This document shows, piece by piece, positions 26,764 through 35,894 of a stretch of DNA of 64,000 nucleotides (the stretch's first letter is position 1; each line of letters opens with the position of its first letter). The stretch is from an uncultured Sinobacteraceae bacterium (GTDB lineage: Bacteria; Pseudomonadota; Gammaproteobacteria; Steroidobacterales; Steroidobacteraceae). The stretch is taken from the NCBI GenBank assembly GCA_937902995.1, contig CALEKY010000094.1, positions 1-64,000 on the forward strand, given 5' to 3'. The position numbers and the translations under genes were made by a program. The notes under the pieces are model-generated. The model saw only the letters and a program-made list of their open reading frames with translations. It did not search any database and was not told the DNA's origin.

Positions 26764-26798
26764 ACTCGGGGCTTGGGGCTCGGGGCTCGGGACCCCGG
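26764..26798 (+). repeat. Heptamer array (GGCTCGG type), unpaired
   Basis: Five units (ACTCGGG, GCTTGGG, GCTCGGG, GCTCGGG, ACCCCGG) sit in the gatA-gatB gap, just upstream of the gatB start. The GGC strand is opposite to the genes. A weak partner may exist near 26848-26866 (CCCGAGC), but it is too decayed to be confident. Confidence 0.65.
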
Positions 26799-26882
26799 CC
26801 GGATACAGACGAATACCGGATACTCTTTGGCGGATTTCGCTTGCTCGACCCGAGCCGGTGAGTCGAGCCTTGCGCCAGTCTC

Positions 26883-28346
26883 TCACTCGTACCCTCGCGG
26901 AATCTGTTTGTGCCACTCGGTTTCGCGCTGGTACATGTGCGCGAAGTTGAGCAGCCTCGCTTCGGCGAAGTGCGGACCGATGATCTGCAGACCGACGGGC
27001 AGCCCGCTCATGAATCCGCAGGGAACCGAGATGGCCGGCAAGCCCGCGAGATTCGCGCCGATCGTGTAAATGTCGTTCAAGTACATCGTGATCGGATCGT
27101 CCACTTTCGCGCCAATGTCGAACGCCGGCGTTGGCGCAGTCGGTCCCATCAGCACGTCGACCTCTTTGAACGCGCGCGCGAAGTCGTCGGTGATGAGGCG
27201 CCGCACTTTCTGGGCGCGCAGGTAATAGGCGTCGTAGTAACCGGCCGAGAGCACATAGGTACCGGTCATGATGCGGCGCTTGACCTCGGCACCGAATCCT
27301 TCGCCGCGCGTGCGCTTGTACATGTCCATGAGATCGACCGGATTCTCGCAGCGATAACCGAAGCGCACGCCGTCGAAGCGGGAAAGATTCGACGAGCATT
27401 CCGCCGGCGCGACGACGTAATACGTGGGCACCGACAGCGGCAGATTGGGCAGACTGACGTCGACGAGCTTCGCGCCCAGCCGCTCGTAGACTTTCAACGC
27501 CTCGCGCACGAGTTGCTCGTTCGCAGGGTCGAGCCCGCTTTCGAAGAACTCTTTCAAGAGACCGATCTTGAGTCCCTCGAGCGGCTGTTCGAGGGTCGCG
27601 AGGTAATCGGGCACCGGGGCATCGACGCTCGTCGAGTCTTTCGGATCGAAGCCCGCCATGGCCTGCAGCAGCATTGCCGCATCGCGTGCCGTGACCGTGA
27701 GCGTTCCGGCCTGATCGAGACTGGAGGCGAACGCGATCATTCCGTAGCGCGATATCCGACCGTATGTAGGCTTCAACCCGGTCAGACCGGTCAGCGCCGC
27801 GGGTTGCCGGATCGAACCGCCCGTGTCCGTACCGGTTGCCGCAGGCGCCAAACGCGCGGCCACGGCTGCTGCGGATCCACCGGACGATCCGCCGGGCACC
27901 TTGCTCGGATCCCAGGGATTCTTCACCGGACCGTACCAGCTCGTTTCGTTCGAGGAGCCCATCGCGAACTCATCCATGTTCGCCTTGCCGAGCATCACGG
28001 TGCCGGCCTGTGCCAAGCGCTCCACGACGGTGGCGTCATAGGGAGCGACGAAGTTCGACAGCATGCGAGAGCCGCACGTGGTCAAAACACCGTCCGTGCA
28101 GAAAATGTCCTTGTGTGCGATCGGAAGTCCTGCGAGTCCGCCTGCCCCACCTTTGGCCAACTGCTCGTCTGCGCGCGCCGCGGCAGCAAGCGCCTGCTCT
28201 GCGGTTACCGTTACGAACGCATTCAATGCGGGATTGAAGCGCTCGATGCGGGCGAGGAAATGCCGGGTGAGCTCGACGCTCGAGAACTGCCGGGAACGCA
28301 ATCCGTCGGCAAGCTCGGCCAGCGTCAAATGATGCAGTTCGGTCAT
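26883..28346 (-). CDS. gatA: Asp-tRNA(Asn)/Glu-tRNA(Gln) amidotransferase subunit A
   Basis: Glutaminase subunit of GatCAB and an amidase-signature protein. The 487-residue sequence shows the catalytic Lys in PIAHKDIF and the Ser-rich signature with the cis-Ser and nucleophile Ser in GGSSGGSAAAVAARLAPAATGTDTGGSIR (broken here only by normal variation). It lies between gatC (68 nt upstream) and gatB. Length is standard. Confidence 0.97.
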   Translation of the reverse strand: MTELHHLTLAELADGLRSRQFSSVELTRHFLARIERFNPALNAFVTVTAEQALAAAARADEQLAKGGAGGLAGLPIAHKDIFCTDGVLTTCGSRMLSNFVAPYDATVVERLAQAGTVMLGKANMDEFAMGSSNETSWYGPVKNPWDPSKVPGGSSGGSAAAVAARLAPAATGTDTGGSIRQPAALTGLTGLKPTYGRISRYGMIAFASSLDQAGTLTVTARDAAMLLQAMAGFDPKDSTSVDAPVPDYLATLEQPLEGLKIGLLKEFFESGLDPANEQLVREALKVYERLGAKLVDVSLPNLPLSVPTYYVVAPAECSSNLSRFDGVRFGYRCENPVDLMDMYKRTRGEGFGAEVKRRIMTGTYVLSAGYYDAYYLRAQKVRRLITDDFARAFKEVDVLMGPTAPTPAFDIGAKVDDPITMYLNDIYTIGANLAGLPAISVPCGFMSGLPVGLQIIGPHFAEARLLNFAHMYQRETEWHKQIPRGYE

Positions 28347-28414
28347 GGGGCGGTACTCGTCGATGGCAAAACGCAGGAAAGCACCGGGAGCCTGGTGCTG
28401 GGCGCCGAAGCTGG

Positions 28415-28705
28415 CTACTCGATGACCTTGGGTACGAGGTACAAGCCGGCTTCCACGCGCGGTGCGTTCCGCTGATATTTCTCGCGCTGATCCTCGTGGA
28501 CGACTTCGTCCGGCCGCAGCCGCTGCACCTGATCGGCGAGCGGATGCGCCATGGGCTCTACGTCGTCCACCGAAGCGCTATTGAGCTGCTCGACGAAAGT
28601 CAGGATCTTCGAAAGGCTATCGACGTAGACAGGCAGCTCTGCTTCGGTGATCGAGAGGCGCGCAAGGTGTGCGATGCCTTCGACGTCTTTACGGGTCAGG
28701 CTCAT
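28415..28705 (-). CDS. gatC: Asp-tRNA(Asn)/Glu-tRNA(Gln) amidotransferase subunit C
   Basis: Small stabilising subunit (96 residues) that wraps GatA and GatB. The pattern VEGIAHLARLSITEAELPVYVDSLSKILTFVEQLN, then VEPMAHPLADQVQRLRPDEV is typical. It is the first gene of gatCAB and is divergent from mreB across 146 nt. Confidence 0.93.
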   Translation of the reverse strand: MSLTRKDVEGIAHLARLSITEAELPVYVDSLSKILTFVEQLNSASVDDVEPMAHPLADQVQRLRPDEVVHEDQREKYQRNAPRVEAGLYLVPKVIE

Positions 28706-28780
28706 TGACTTGATTCCGGTCGAGCGCGAAAACGCTGTAAAAACCGCTGAAAAATGCTCGCGTAATCATACACCGTTGTC

Positions 28781-28809
28781 TTGTGCAAAGTCCTACCCGT
28801 TGTTAGAGT
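28781..28809 (+). promoter_or_regulatory. Candidate promoter of the mreBCD operon
   Basis: TTGTGC (28781-28786) and TAGAGT (28804-28809) with a 17-nt spacer point toward mreB, 43 nt before its start codon. The match to sigma70 consensus is moderate. Confidence 0.35.
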
Positions 28810-28851
28810 ACGGCCACTTTTTTGCCCCGCGTCGTTCGCTTCGCAACAACC

Positions 28852-29895
28852 ATGTTCAAAAATCTTCGAGGCTTCTTTTCGAACGACCTGTCGATCGATC
28901 TCGGCACCGCCAACACGCTGATCTACGTTCGCGGCAAGGGCATCGTTTTGAACGAGCCGTCGGTTGTTGCGATTCGCGAAGAGCCCGGTCGAGCGGGCAA
29001 GAAGATCGAGGCCGTCGGTCAGGAAGCGAAGAACATGCTGGGCCGCACGCCGGGGCACATCACTGCCATCCGGCCGATGAAGGACGGAGTGATCGCGGAC
29101 TTCACGGTCACCGAGAAGATGCTCCAGTACTTCATCGAGAAGGTGCACGGCAACCGTCTCATGCGCCCGAGCCCGCGAGTGCTCATTTGCGTGCCTTACG
29201 GCTCGACGCAAGTGGAACGCCGAGCGATTCAGGAATCCGCAGAAGGCGCCGGTGCGCGCTGGGTGCGATTGATCGAGGAACCGATGGCTGCCGCCGTCGG
29301 CGCAGGCCTTCCGGTTCATGAAGCGCGCGGCTCCATGGTGCTCGACATCGGCGGCGGCACGTCCGAAGTGGCGGTGATCTCCTTGAACGGCATCGTCTAT
29401 GCCTCCTCGGTCCGCATCGGCGGCGATCGCTTCGACGATGCGATCATCAACTACGTGCGCCGCAACTACGGCATCCTCATCGGCGAGTCCACGGCGGAGC
29501 GGATCAAGATCGAGATCGGTTCGGCGTATCCGGGCCAGCAGGTCAACGAAATCTCGGTCAAGGGACGGAATTTGTCCGAAGGTGTGCCGCGCAGCTTCAC
29601 ATTGAACTCGAACGAAATTCTCGAGGCGCTGCAGGAACCCCTCGCGGGAATCGTCGGCGCCGTCAAAGTCGCGTTGGAGCAGACCCCGCCCGAGCTCGGC
29701 GCCGATGTCGCCGAACGCGGCATCGTGTTGACCGGCGGCGGTGCGCTGCTGCGCGACATCGACAAGCTGCTGATGGAAGAAACCGGCCTGCCGGTCGTCG
29801 TCTCCGAAGATCCGCTGACGTGCGTCGCTCGCGGCGGCGGGCGCATGCTGGAGCTGATCGACGAGCATGGTCCGGGATTGTTCAACTTGGAATAA
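28852..29895 (+). CDS. mreB: Rod shape-determining actin homologue MreB
   Basis: Actin-like ATPase that organises lateral cell-wall synthesis under the membrane. The 347-residue protein has SIDLGTANTLIYVRGKGIVLNEPS at the first phosphate site and IGGGTSEVAVISLNGIV at the second, plus GGGALLRDIDKLL. The start at 28852 gives the amphipathic MFKNLRGFFSNDL leader known for MreB; the frame open from 28822 is not needed. It heads a large cell-shape cluster. Confidence 0.97.
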   Translation: MFKNLRGFFSNDLSIDLGTANTLIYVRGKGIVLNEPSVVAIREEPGRAGKKIEAVGQEAKNMLGRTPGHITAIRPMKDGVIADFTVTEKMLQYFIEKVHGNRLMRPSPRVLICVPYGSTQVERRAIQESAEGAGARWVRLIEEPMAAAVGAGLPVHEARGSMVLDIGGGTSEVAVISLNGIVYASSVRIGGDRFDDAIINYVRRNYGILIGESTAERIKIEIGSAYPGQQVNEISVKGRNLSEGVPRSFTLNSNEILEALQEPLAGIVGAVKVALEQTPPELGADVAERGIVLTGGGALLRDIDKLLMEETGLPVVVSEDPLTCVARGGGRMLELIDEHGPGLFNLE

Positions 29896-30088
29896 CTAGC
29901 GGGTACGCGCCACGACGCGCCAACGGCAAACTTCCTTCGCTCGGCGGGCCACGTCGCACAGGGTGGCAGCACTGCGCTCGCCTCTTCCGCCGCGATCCGT
30001 TCCCTGGATCGCTTGATCGAGCTGCCGCCTGGGTCATGGCATCCACTCCCCTCCAAGGTCTTGGAAAGATTCCGGCGCGAGTCACCGC

Positions 30089-31000
30089 ATGGTCACGTTG
30101 AGCTCGGATAGTCGCCCGATCATCGGTCGAGGGCCCCCACTCGGCGCGCGCTTTTTCTTTCTCGCGGTCGTCTCGATCACCCTGATGGTGCTCGACCATC
30201 GCGGCGGATATCTCGAAACCGCGAAGATGTGGATGGGCGTGGTGACGCACCCGTTCTACACCATCGTGCAAGCGCCGTTCGACTTCTGGAACTGGCTGAC
30301 GAGCAGCTTTGCAGATCGCGCCCGACTGAGAGCCGAGAACGAGCGACTGACCGAAGAGCTGCGTGTCGCCCGCATTCGCGCGCTGCAGTTCGAAGCGTTG
30401 AGCGAGGAGAACCGTCGACTCCGCGCCATTCGGGCTGCCTCCGACGGCATTGCCGAGCGCACGTTGATCGCGGAGATCATCCGTGTGGACATCGATCCGT
30501 TCCGTCACCGCGTTCGCATCAACAAAGGCGCCAACCACGGCGTGTTCAAGGGTCAGCCGGTGCTCGATGCCTTCGGCATCGTGGGCCAGGTCACCGAAGT
30601 CGACCGCTACACCGCCGAGCTGATCCTGATCAGCGACAGTGCGCATGCCACCCCGGTGCAGGTCAATCGCAACGGCATCCGTTCGATCGCCGTTGGCACA
30701 GGGGACATGGGCAAGTTGTCCCTGCCCTTTCTCACGATCGAGGCCGACGTGAAGGTCGACGATCTGCTCGTGTCCTCAGGGCTCGATGGCGTGTTCCCGG
30801 CGGGCTATCCGGTCGCGCGCATCACGAAGGTCGAACGCGACCCGTCGCAGACGTTTGCCGTCGTCGAGGCCAGGCCCATGGCACAACTCGACCGGGTCCG
30901 CGAAGTGTTGCTGCTGTGGTTCGACGCGAATGCTCAGGAGCCGGAACGGACCGAAGTTTCATCCGCAACCGGAGCGCCGGCGGAGGCATCGCGCCCATGA
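30089..31000 (+). CDS. mreC: Rod shape-determining protein MreC
   Basis: Membrane-anchored periplasmic scaffold linking MreB to PBP2/RodA. It has 303 residues with an N-terminal membrane helix (FFFLAVVSITLMVLDH), a coiled coil (about 75-110) and a beta-barrel domain (INKGANHGVFKGQPVLDAFGIVGQV). It follows mreB after 193 nt and precedes mreD by 45 nt. Length is normal. Confidence 0.95.
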   Translation: MVTLSSDSRPIIGRGPPLGARFFFLAVVSITLMVLDHRGGYLETAKMWMGVVTHPFYTIVQAPFDFWNWLTSSFADRARLRAENERLTEELRVARIRALQFEALSEENRRLRAIRAASDGIAERTLIAEIIRVDIDPFRHRVRINKGANHGVFKGQPVLDAFGIVGQVTEVDRYTAELILISDSAHATPVQVNRNGIRSIAVGTGDMGKLSLPFLTIEADVKVDDLLVSSGLDGVFPAGYPVARITKVERDPSQTFAVVEARPMAQLDRVREVLLLWFDANAQEPERTEVSSATGAPAEASRP

Positions 31001-31045
31001 ACCCGCGGCAACCCCATTCTTGTTTGATGCGACGAGGTTTCAGCC

Positions 31046-31531
31046 ATGGCGGTCGGTGAGATGCGCTCCAGCGTCATGCGCGTCACCATCACCGCCGTCG
31101 TCGCGCTGATCTTCGCCATTCTGCCGTTGCCTGCGGAATCGGAAGTGGCGCGTCCGAATCTGCTGCTGCTCTTGATCGTTTACTGGTCGCTGAGCGCTCC
31201 ACGCATCGCCGGGCTCATGTTCGCCTGGTTCTGCGGCTTGGCGCTCGACCTGCTGCAGGGTCCGCTGCTCGGTCAGCACGCCGTCGCTTTTCTGCTGATC
31301 GCGTTTCTGACGCACAAATTCCAGCTGCGCATGCGGGTCTTTCCCATCTACCACCAGACCCTGACCGTCTTCATGTTGCTCACCCTCTACGAGTTCGTGC
31401 TGTTCTGGATCGACGGCATCATCGGCCAGGCGGTCACGAGCTGGATGCGCTGGCTGCCGGTGCTCACGAGCACCCTGCTCTGGCCAGTCGTCGTCGCGGT
31501 GTTGGATACGTGGAATCGGAGAAGCCGGTGA
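31046..31531 (+). CDS. mreD: Rod shape-determining protein MreD
   Basis: Polytopic inner-membrane component of the elongasome, 161 residues with about five helices. Typical segments are RPNLLLLLIVYWSLSAPRIAG and FAWFCGLALDLLQGPLLGQHAVAF. It is followed by a pair of converging heptamer arrays and then mrdA. Confidence 0.93.
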   Translation: MAVGEMRSSVMRVTITAVVALIFAILPLPAESEVARPNLLLLLIVYWSLSAPRIAGLMFAWFCGLALDLLQGPLLGQHAVAFLLIAFLTHKFQLRMRVFPIYHQTLTVFMLLTLYEFVLFWIDGIIGQAVTSWMRWLPVLTSTLLWPVVVAVLDTWNRRSR

Positions 31532-31535
31532 CGAC

Positions 31536-31570
31536 TGTCAGGCTACAGGCAACAGGCTACAGCCGACAGC
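31536..31570 (+). repeat. Heptamer array, left half (GGCTACA type)
   Basis: Five 7-bp units (TGTCAGG, CTACAGG, CAACAGG, CTACAGC, CGACAGC) start 5 nt after the mreD stop. They converge on the array at 31725-31773. Comparing one with the reverse complement of the other gives close identity over about 33 nt, with many differences at one repeat column. Confidence 0.8.
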
Positions 31571-31724
31571 AAGAGCAGCCGCGCCAGGCACGACGATCTC
31601 AATCGCAGGGCTGACGACGACGCCAGCGAAGGATCCGACCCATGACAACTCCAAACACGGCGTCTTGTTCTCGATACTGGTCGTTTAATGTATGTGCGCT
31701 TCAAGCGTACGTTCTAACTGTTGC
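31571..31724. other. Intergenic core between converging arrays, mreD-mrdA
   Basis: About 150 nt without a convincing gene between two same-strand genes. Part of it (31690-31720) is richer in A and T. Its role is unknown; it could carry a promoter for mrdA. Confidence 0.4.
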
Positions 31725-31773
31725 CCTTGGCCTGCCGCCTTTCGTCTGTCGCCTGTCGCCTGTCGCCTAACGA
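31725..31773 (-). repeat. Heptamer array, right half (GGCGACA type)
   Basis: Seven units (CCTTGGC, CTGCCGC, CTTTCGT, three CTGTCGC, CTAACGA) end 3 nt before the mrdA start codon. The minus-strand core is GGCGACA. It replaces any recognisable ribosome binding site for mrdA. Confidence 0.8.
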
Positions 31774-31776
31774 GCA

Positions 31777-33741
31777 ATGCCCCGCCCGGTCCGCATCAAA
31801 GATCATCACCAGGAGCTGCAGCTCTTCGAGCGGCGTGCCCTGGCTGCGGCCGTAATCATGGCGATCGGGTTCCTCGCAATCGTGGCCCGGCTGGTCTGGC
31901 TGCAGGTCGTCAAGTACGACTACTACGTTCAAGAGTCGCAGGGTAATCGCATCAAGATCGAGCCCATTCCGCCGAACCGCGGATTGATCCTCGACCGGCA
32001 CGGGCAACCGCTCGCGACGAATGCGCCTTCGTACCAGCTGGAGCTGACGCGCGAACAAGTGCCGGACCTGGATGAGACCCTGCTCAGGCTGGCAGATCTC
32101 GAGCTGATCGACGCCCGAGACATTCCGACTTTGCGCAAGGAGATTCGCGGGCGCCGCGCCTTCGATGCCGTGCCTGTGAAACTGCAGCTCACCGACGAAG
32201 AGCTCGCGAGATTTGCAGCCCGGCGCCACGAGTTCCCAGGCGTCGAAATCGTTCCTCGTCTCACGCGCTATTACCCGCTCGGCACGAGCAGCGTCCATGC
32301 GATCGGGTATGTCGGTGCCATCAGCGAAGACGACAAGAAGGTGCTCGACTTGAACGAGTACGCCGGCACGACGTTGACCGGCAAGACGGGCGTGGAACGG
32401 GCCTACGAGCGCGAGCTGCACGGCAAGGCGGGATTCCAGCAGCTGCTCGTCAATGCGCAAGGAAGACGTGTCGAGGTTGCCGGGCGCGCAACAGCCGATC
32501 TCGTTCGCAAGGAGCCGATCGCTGGCAACGATTTGTTCCTGACGATCGACCATCGCGTGCAGAAAGTTGCCGAAGACGCGTTGCAAGGCCATCGCGGCAC
32601 GATCGTCGCGATCGATCCGGAGAACGGCGACGTGATCGCCTACGTGAGCTCGCCGGCCTTCGATCCGAATCTATTCGCACGAGGGCTCACGCGCGCCCAA
32701 TACATCGCCTTGACCGAAGATCCCAATCGCCCGATGTACGACCGCGCCGTTCGCGGCGTGTATCCCCCGGGTTCCACGGTCAAGCCGTTGTTTGCGATGG
32801 CCGCGCTCGAGTACGGCGTGGTCACCCCGACTCAGACGCATTTCTGCCGCGGAACTTGGTCCGCACCGGGCTACGGACGCGCTCGACGCGACTGGGATCT
32901 GCGCGGCCATGGCTATGTCGACATGCGCAAAGCCATTGCTACATCGTGCGACGTCTATTTCTTCGAGATTGCCCGCCTGATGGGCATCGATCGCATGGCC
33001 GCGTTCTTGAGCCAATTCGGACTTGGCCAGCCGACCGGCATCGATATTCCGGGCGAGCGCATCGGCATTCTGCCCTCGACCGAATGGAAAAAGCGCGCGT
33101 ATCGCACGAACAAGGCCCTTGCCGTCTGGTTTCCGGGAGACACGATCAGCGTCGGCATCGGACAAGGCCAGATGCAGGTGACGCCGATGCAGTTGGCGCA
33201 CTCCGTTGCGACGATCGCTGCGCGCGGCAAGCGTTATCAGCCGCGTCTCGTGCGCGCGATCCGCGACGTGCAAACCGGCGAGGTGCGAGAGCTTCCGCCC
33301 AAGGAGCTGCCGAGCGTGAAGACCTCCGATCCCGGCATCTGGGACGTGGCGATCGCCGGCATGGTCGATGTGGCAAATGCACCGCACGGTACCGCACGCC
33401 CGTATGTCATGGGTACGCCGTACAAGATGGCCGGCAAGAGCGGCACGGCGCAGGTCTTCACCGTGGCGATCACCGAGCGTATGCGCAAAGCTGCGGAGCT
33501 GGCCGAGCACTTGCGCGACCACGCATTGTTCGTCGCCTTTGCGCCCGTGGAGTCGCCGAAGATCGCTGTTGCGGTCATCGTCGAAAACGCACCGCGAGGC
33601 GGCTCGGCCTATGCATCACCGATCGCGCGCCGGGTACTCGATGCGTATCTGTTGACGCCCGAAGAGTTCGCGGCCCAGGAAGCGAAGCGCAAGTCCGCGC
33701 CGGCTGCGAAGCCGGCACAGAACGAGCCGCGAGGCGAGTAA
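31777..33741 (+). CDS. mrdA: Penicillin-binding protein 2 (PBP2)
   Basis: Monofunctional transpeptidase for side-wall elongation. The 654-residue protein has an N-terminal membrane helix (AAVIMAIGFLAIVARLVWLQ), a dimerisation domain, and the transpeptidase motifs: SxxK in PPGSTVKP, SxD in TSCDVYFF and KSGT in MAGKSGTAQVF. The ATG at 31777 directly follows a repeat array, with no clear Shine-Dalgarno. It ends 3 nt before rodA. Confidence 0.97.
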   Translation: MPRPVRIKDHHQELQLFERRALAAAVIMAIGFLAIVARLVWLQVVKYDYYVQESQGNRIKIEPIPPNRGLILDRHGQPLATNAPSYQLELTREQVPDLDETLLRLADLELIDARDIPTLRKEIRGRRAFDAVPVKLQLTDEELARFAARRHEFPGVEIVPRLTRYYPLGTSSVHAIGYVGAISEDDKKVLDLNEYAGTTLTGKTGVERAYERELHGKAGFQQLLVNAQGRRVEVAGRATADLVRKEPIAGNDLFLTIDHRVQKVAEDALQGHRGTIVAIDPENGDVIAYVSSPAFDPNLFARGLTRAQYIALTEDPNRPMYDRAVRGVYPPGSTVKPLFAMAALEYGVVTPTQTHFCRGTWSAPGYGRARRDWDLRGHGYVDMRKAIATSCDVYFFEIARLMGIDRMAAFLSQFGLGQPTGIDIPGERIGILPSTEWKKRAYRTNKALAVWFPGDTISVGIGQGQMQVTPMQLAHSVATIAARGKRYQPRLVRAIRDVQTGEVRELPPKELPSVKTSDPGIWDVAIAGMVDVANAPHGTARPYVMGTPYKMAGKSGTAQVFTVAITERMRKAAELAEHLRDHALFVAFAPVESPKIAVAVIVENAPRGGSAYASPIARRVLDAYLLTPEEFAAQEAKRKSAPAAKPAQNEPRGE

Positions 33742-33744
33742 AGA

Positions 33745-34884
33745 ATGAGCTACGACGCCCTGGACGCCTCACGGACACAACGCACGCTGACGACGACAGC
33801 GCGCCTCCTGCTCGCGTTGCACCTCGACGGTCCGCTGTTCATCGGCCTTTGCCTGCTCGTCGGGGTCGGAACGATCGTGCTGTACAGCGCCTCGGGCGGC
33901 AACATCGCCATGCTGAAGGCGAAAGCGTTGCACTTCAGCTTGGCACTGGTGGTCATGGTCGCGCTCGCGCAGGTGCCGCCGCGCATGATTCGAATCGCTG
34001 CACCCTGGGCTTATATGACCGGATTGGCGCTGTTGATTGCAGTGATGCTGACCGGCGACATCGCGATGGGCGCTCAACGATGGCTGGATCTCGGCATCGT
34101 ACGTTTTCAACCGTCCGAGCTCATGAAGATTGCCGTGCCGCTTGCCTGCGCGTGGTATCTGCACGAACGCGCGCTGCCGCCGAGTCTGCCGACTACGCTC
34201 GCGCTCGGCATCGCAATCGTCATCCCGACAGCGCTGATCGCTGAACAACCCGATTTGGGCACCGCCCTACTCGTCGCAGCGGCGGGCGGCATGGTCGTTC
34301 TGCTGGCGGGACTGCGCCTGCGCTACATTCTCTGTGCGATCGGGCTGCTGATCCCGCTTGCGTACGTCGCGTGGAAGTTCTTATTGCACGATTATCAGCG
34401 TCAGCGCGTGCTGACATTCCTGGATCCGCAGAACGATCCGCTCGGTGCGGGCTACCACATCATCCAATCGCAGATCGCCATCGGTTCGGGCGGCGTCTTC
34501 GGTAAGGGTTACTTGCGCGGCAGCCAAGCTCAGCTGGAATTCCTGCCCGAACGCTCGACGGACTTCATCTTCGCCGTCATCGGCGAAGAATGGGGTCTCT
34601 TGGGGCTCCTGACGCTTCTCTTGTTGTTCATGTTCGTCATCGGTCGCGCGCTGTATCTCGCGGCCAGCGCTCAAGACACATTCGCACGGCTCGCTTCTGG
34701 AAGCTTCGCGCTCACCTTCTGCGTGTATGTCTTCGTGAACAGCGGCATGGTCATTGGCCTGCTGCCGGTCGTCGGCGTGCCGCTGCCGCTCGTCAGTTAC
34801 GGCGGCACAGCGATGGTGACCCTCATGGCGGGTTTCGGTATTCTCATGTCGTTGTGCGCTAAGCGAAAGCTCGTGAGCCGATAG
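33745..34884 (+). CDS. rodA: Rod-shape glycosyltransferase RodA
   Basis: SEDS-family peptidoglycan polymerase and PBP2 partner, 379 residues with about ten membrane helices. Typical segments are FQPSELMKIAVPLACAWYL, the large loop with the GAGYHIIQSQIAIGSGGVFGKG and QAQLEFLPERSTDFIFAVIGEEWG regions, and VPLPLVSYGGTAMV. It is 3 nt after mrdA and is the next gene of the operon. Confidence 0.97.
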   Translation: MSYDALDASRTQRTLTTTARLLLALHLDGPLFIGLCLLVGVGTIVLYSASGGNIAMLKAKALHFSLALVVMVALAQVPPRMIRIAAPWAYMTGLALLIAVMLTGDIAMGAQRWLDLGIVRFQPSELMKIAVPLACAWYLHERALPPSLPTTLALGIAIVIPTALIAEQPDLGTALLVAAAGGMVVLLAGLRLRYILCAIGLLIPLAYVAWKFLLHDYQRQRVLTFLDPQNDPLGAGYHIIQSQIAIGSGGVFGKGYLRGSQAQLEFLPERSTDFIFAVIGEEWGLLGLLTLLLLFMFVIGRALYLAASAQDTFARLASGSFALTFCVYVFVNSGMVIGLLPVVGVPLPLVSYGGTAMVTLMAGFGILMSLCAKRKLVSR

Positions 34885-34913
34885 CGCAAATTTGCACGCA
34901 AGGCTGCCATCGA

Positions 34914-35894
34914 GTGTTCAGATTCCCCGTCATCCCTTTCATCTGCGCCTTCGCGATCGCTCCTGCTTCCGCTGCGCTCGATCATTCGAGAGCGGACGTG
35001 CGTGCCTTCATCAAGGAAACGGCCGCGGAGTTCGATCTCGACGAGCGCGAGATCCGCGATCTGCTCGCGCAGGCCGAAACCAAACAGTCCATCCTGGATG
35101 CGATCAGCCGCCCGGCCGAACGTGTCGTGCCTTGGTTCGAATATCGCGAGCGCTTTCTGACAGAGCGCCGCATTCAACAGGGCGCGGATTTCTGGTCGGC
35201 GAATTCTTCCCGGTTGGCGGACCTGAGAGACCCCGGCCTGGCGGCGACCATCGCCGGCATTCTCGGAGTCGAAACTTCGTACGGCCGCATCACCGGCCGC
35301 TATCGCGTGATCGATGCGCTTGCCACGCTCGCTTTCGACTATCCGCCCCGCGCACCGTTCTTTCGCGGCGAGCTGCAACAGTTCCTGTTGCTGGTCCGTG
35401 AGGAAAACGTGGATCCCAAGCGCGCCTTGGGCTCGTATGCAGGCGCCATGGGCATTCCGCAGTTCATTCCGACGAGCTATCGAAAGTTCGCCATTGACGG
35501 CGACGGCGACGGCAAACGCGACCTATGGTCGAGTTGGGACGACGTGATCAGCAGCGTCGCGAACTATCTGCGCGTTCACGGCTGGCGCGAAGGCGAGCCG
35601 GTGGTCGCAGCCGCCACTCTGGAAGATCCGGACCTCAGCCGCTTCAACCTCGCCCTCGAGCTCAACGAAACCGTGGAATCGCTCCGCAGCAAGGGCGTCA
35701 GCTTCAAGACCGATCAACCGGACGACGCACCCGCAATGTTCTTCGTGCTGCAAGGGAAGAACGGCCCGGAGTATCGCGTGGGCTTCAACAACTTCTACGT
35801 CATCACGCGATACAACCGCAGCACCATGTACGCGCTCGCGGTTCACGAGCTCGGTAACGCCATCCAAGGCTTCATGCAGGACGTGCGGCGCTGA
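34914..35894 (+). CDS. mltB: Lytic transglycosylase MltB-like
   Basis: Periplasmic murein lytic transglycosylase (family 103-like). The 326-residue protein begins with GTG and a signal sequence (FPVIPFICAFAIAPASAA). The catalytic Glu lies in GILGVETSYGRITG; ALGSYAGAMGIPQFIPTSYRKFAIDGDGDG and DLWSSWDDVISSVANYL follow, as in MltB. No lipobox is evident, so it may be the soluble Slt-like form. Its TGA overlaps the rlpA ATG. Confidence 0.94.
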   Translation: MFRFPVIPFICAFAIAPASAALDHSRADVRAFIKETAAEFDLDEREIRDLLAQAETKQSILDAISRPAERVVPWFEYRERFLTERRIQQGADFWSANSSRLADLRDPGLAATIAGILGVETSYGRITGRYRVIDALATLAFDYPPRAPFFRGELQQFLLLVREENVDPKRALGSYAGAMGIPQFIPTSYRKFAIDGDGDGKRDLWSSWDDVISSVANYLRVHGWREGEPVVAAATLEDPDLSRFNLALELNETVESLRSKGVSFKTDQPDDAPAMFFVLQGKNGPEYRVGFNNFYVITRYNRSTMYALAVHELGNAIQGFMQDVRR

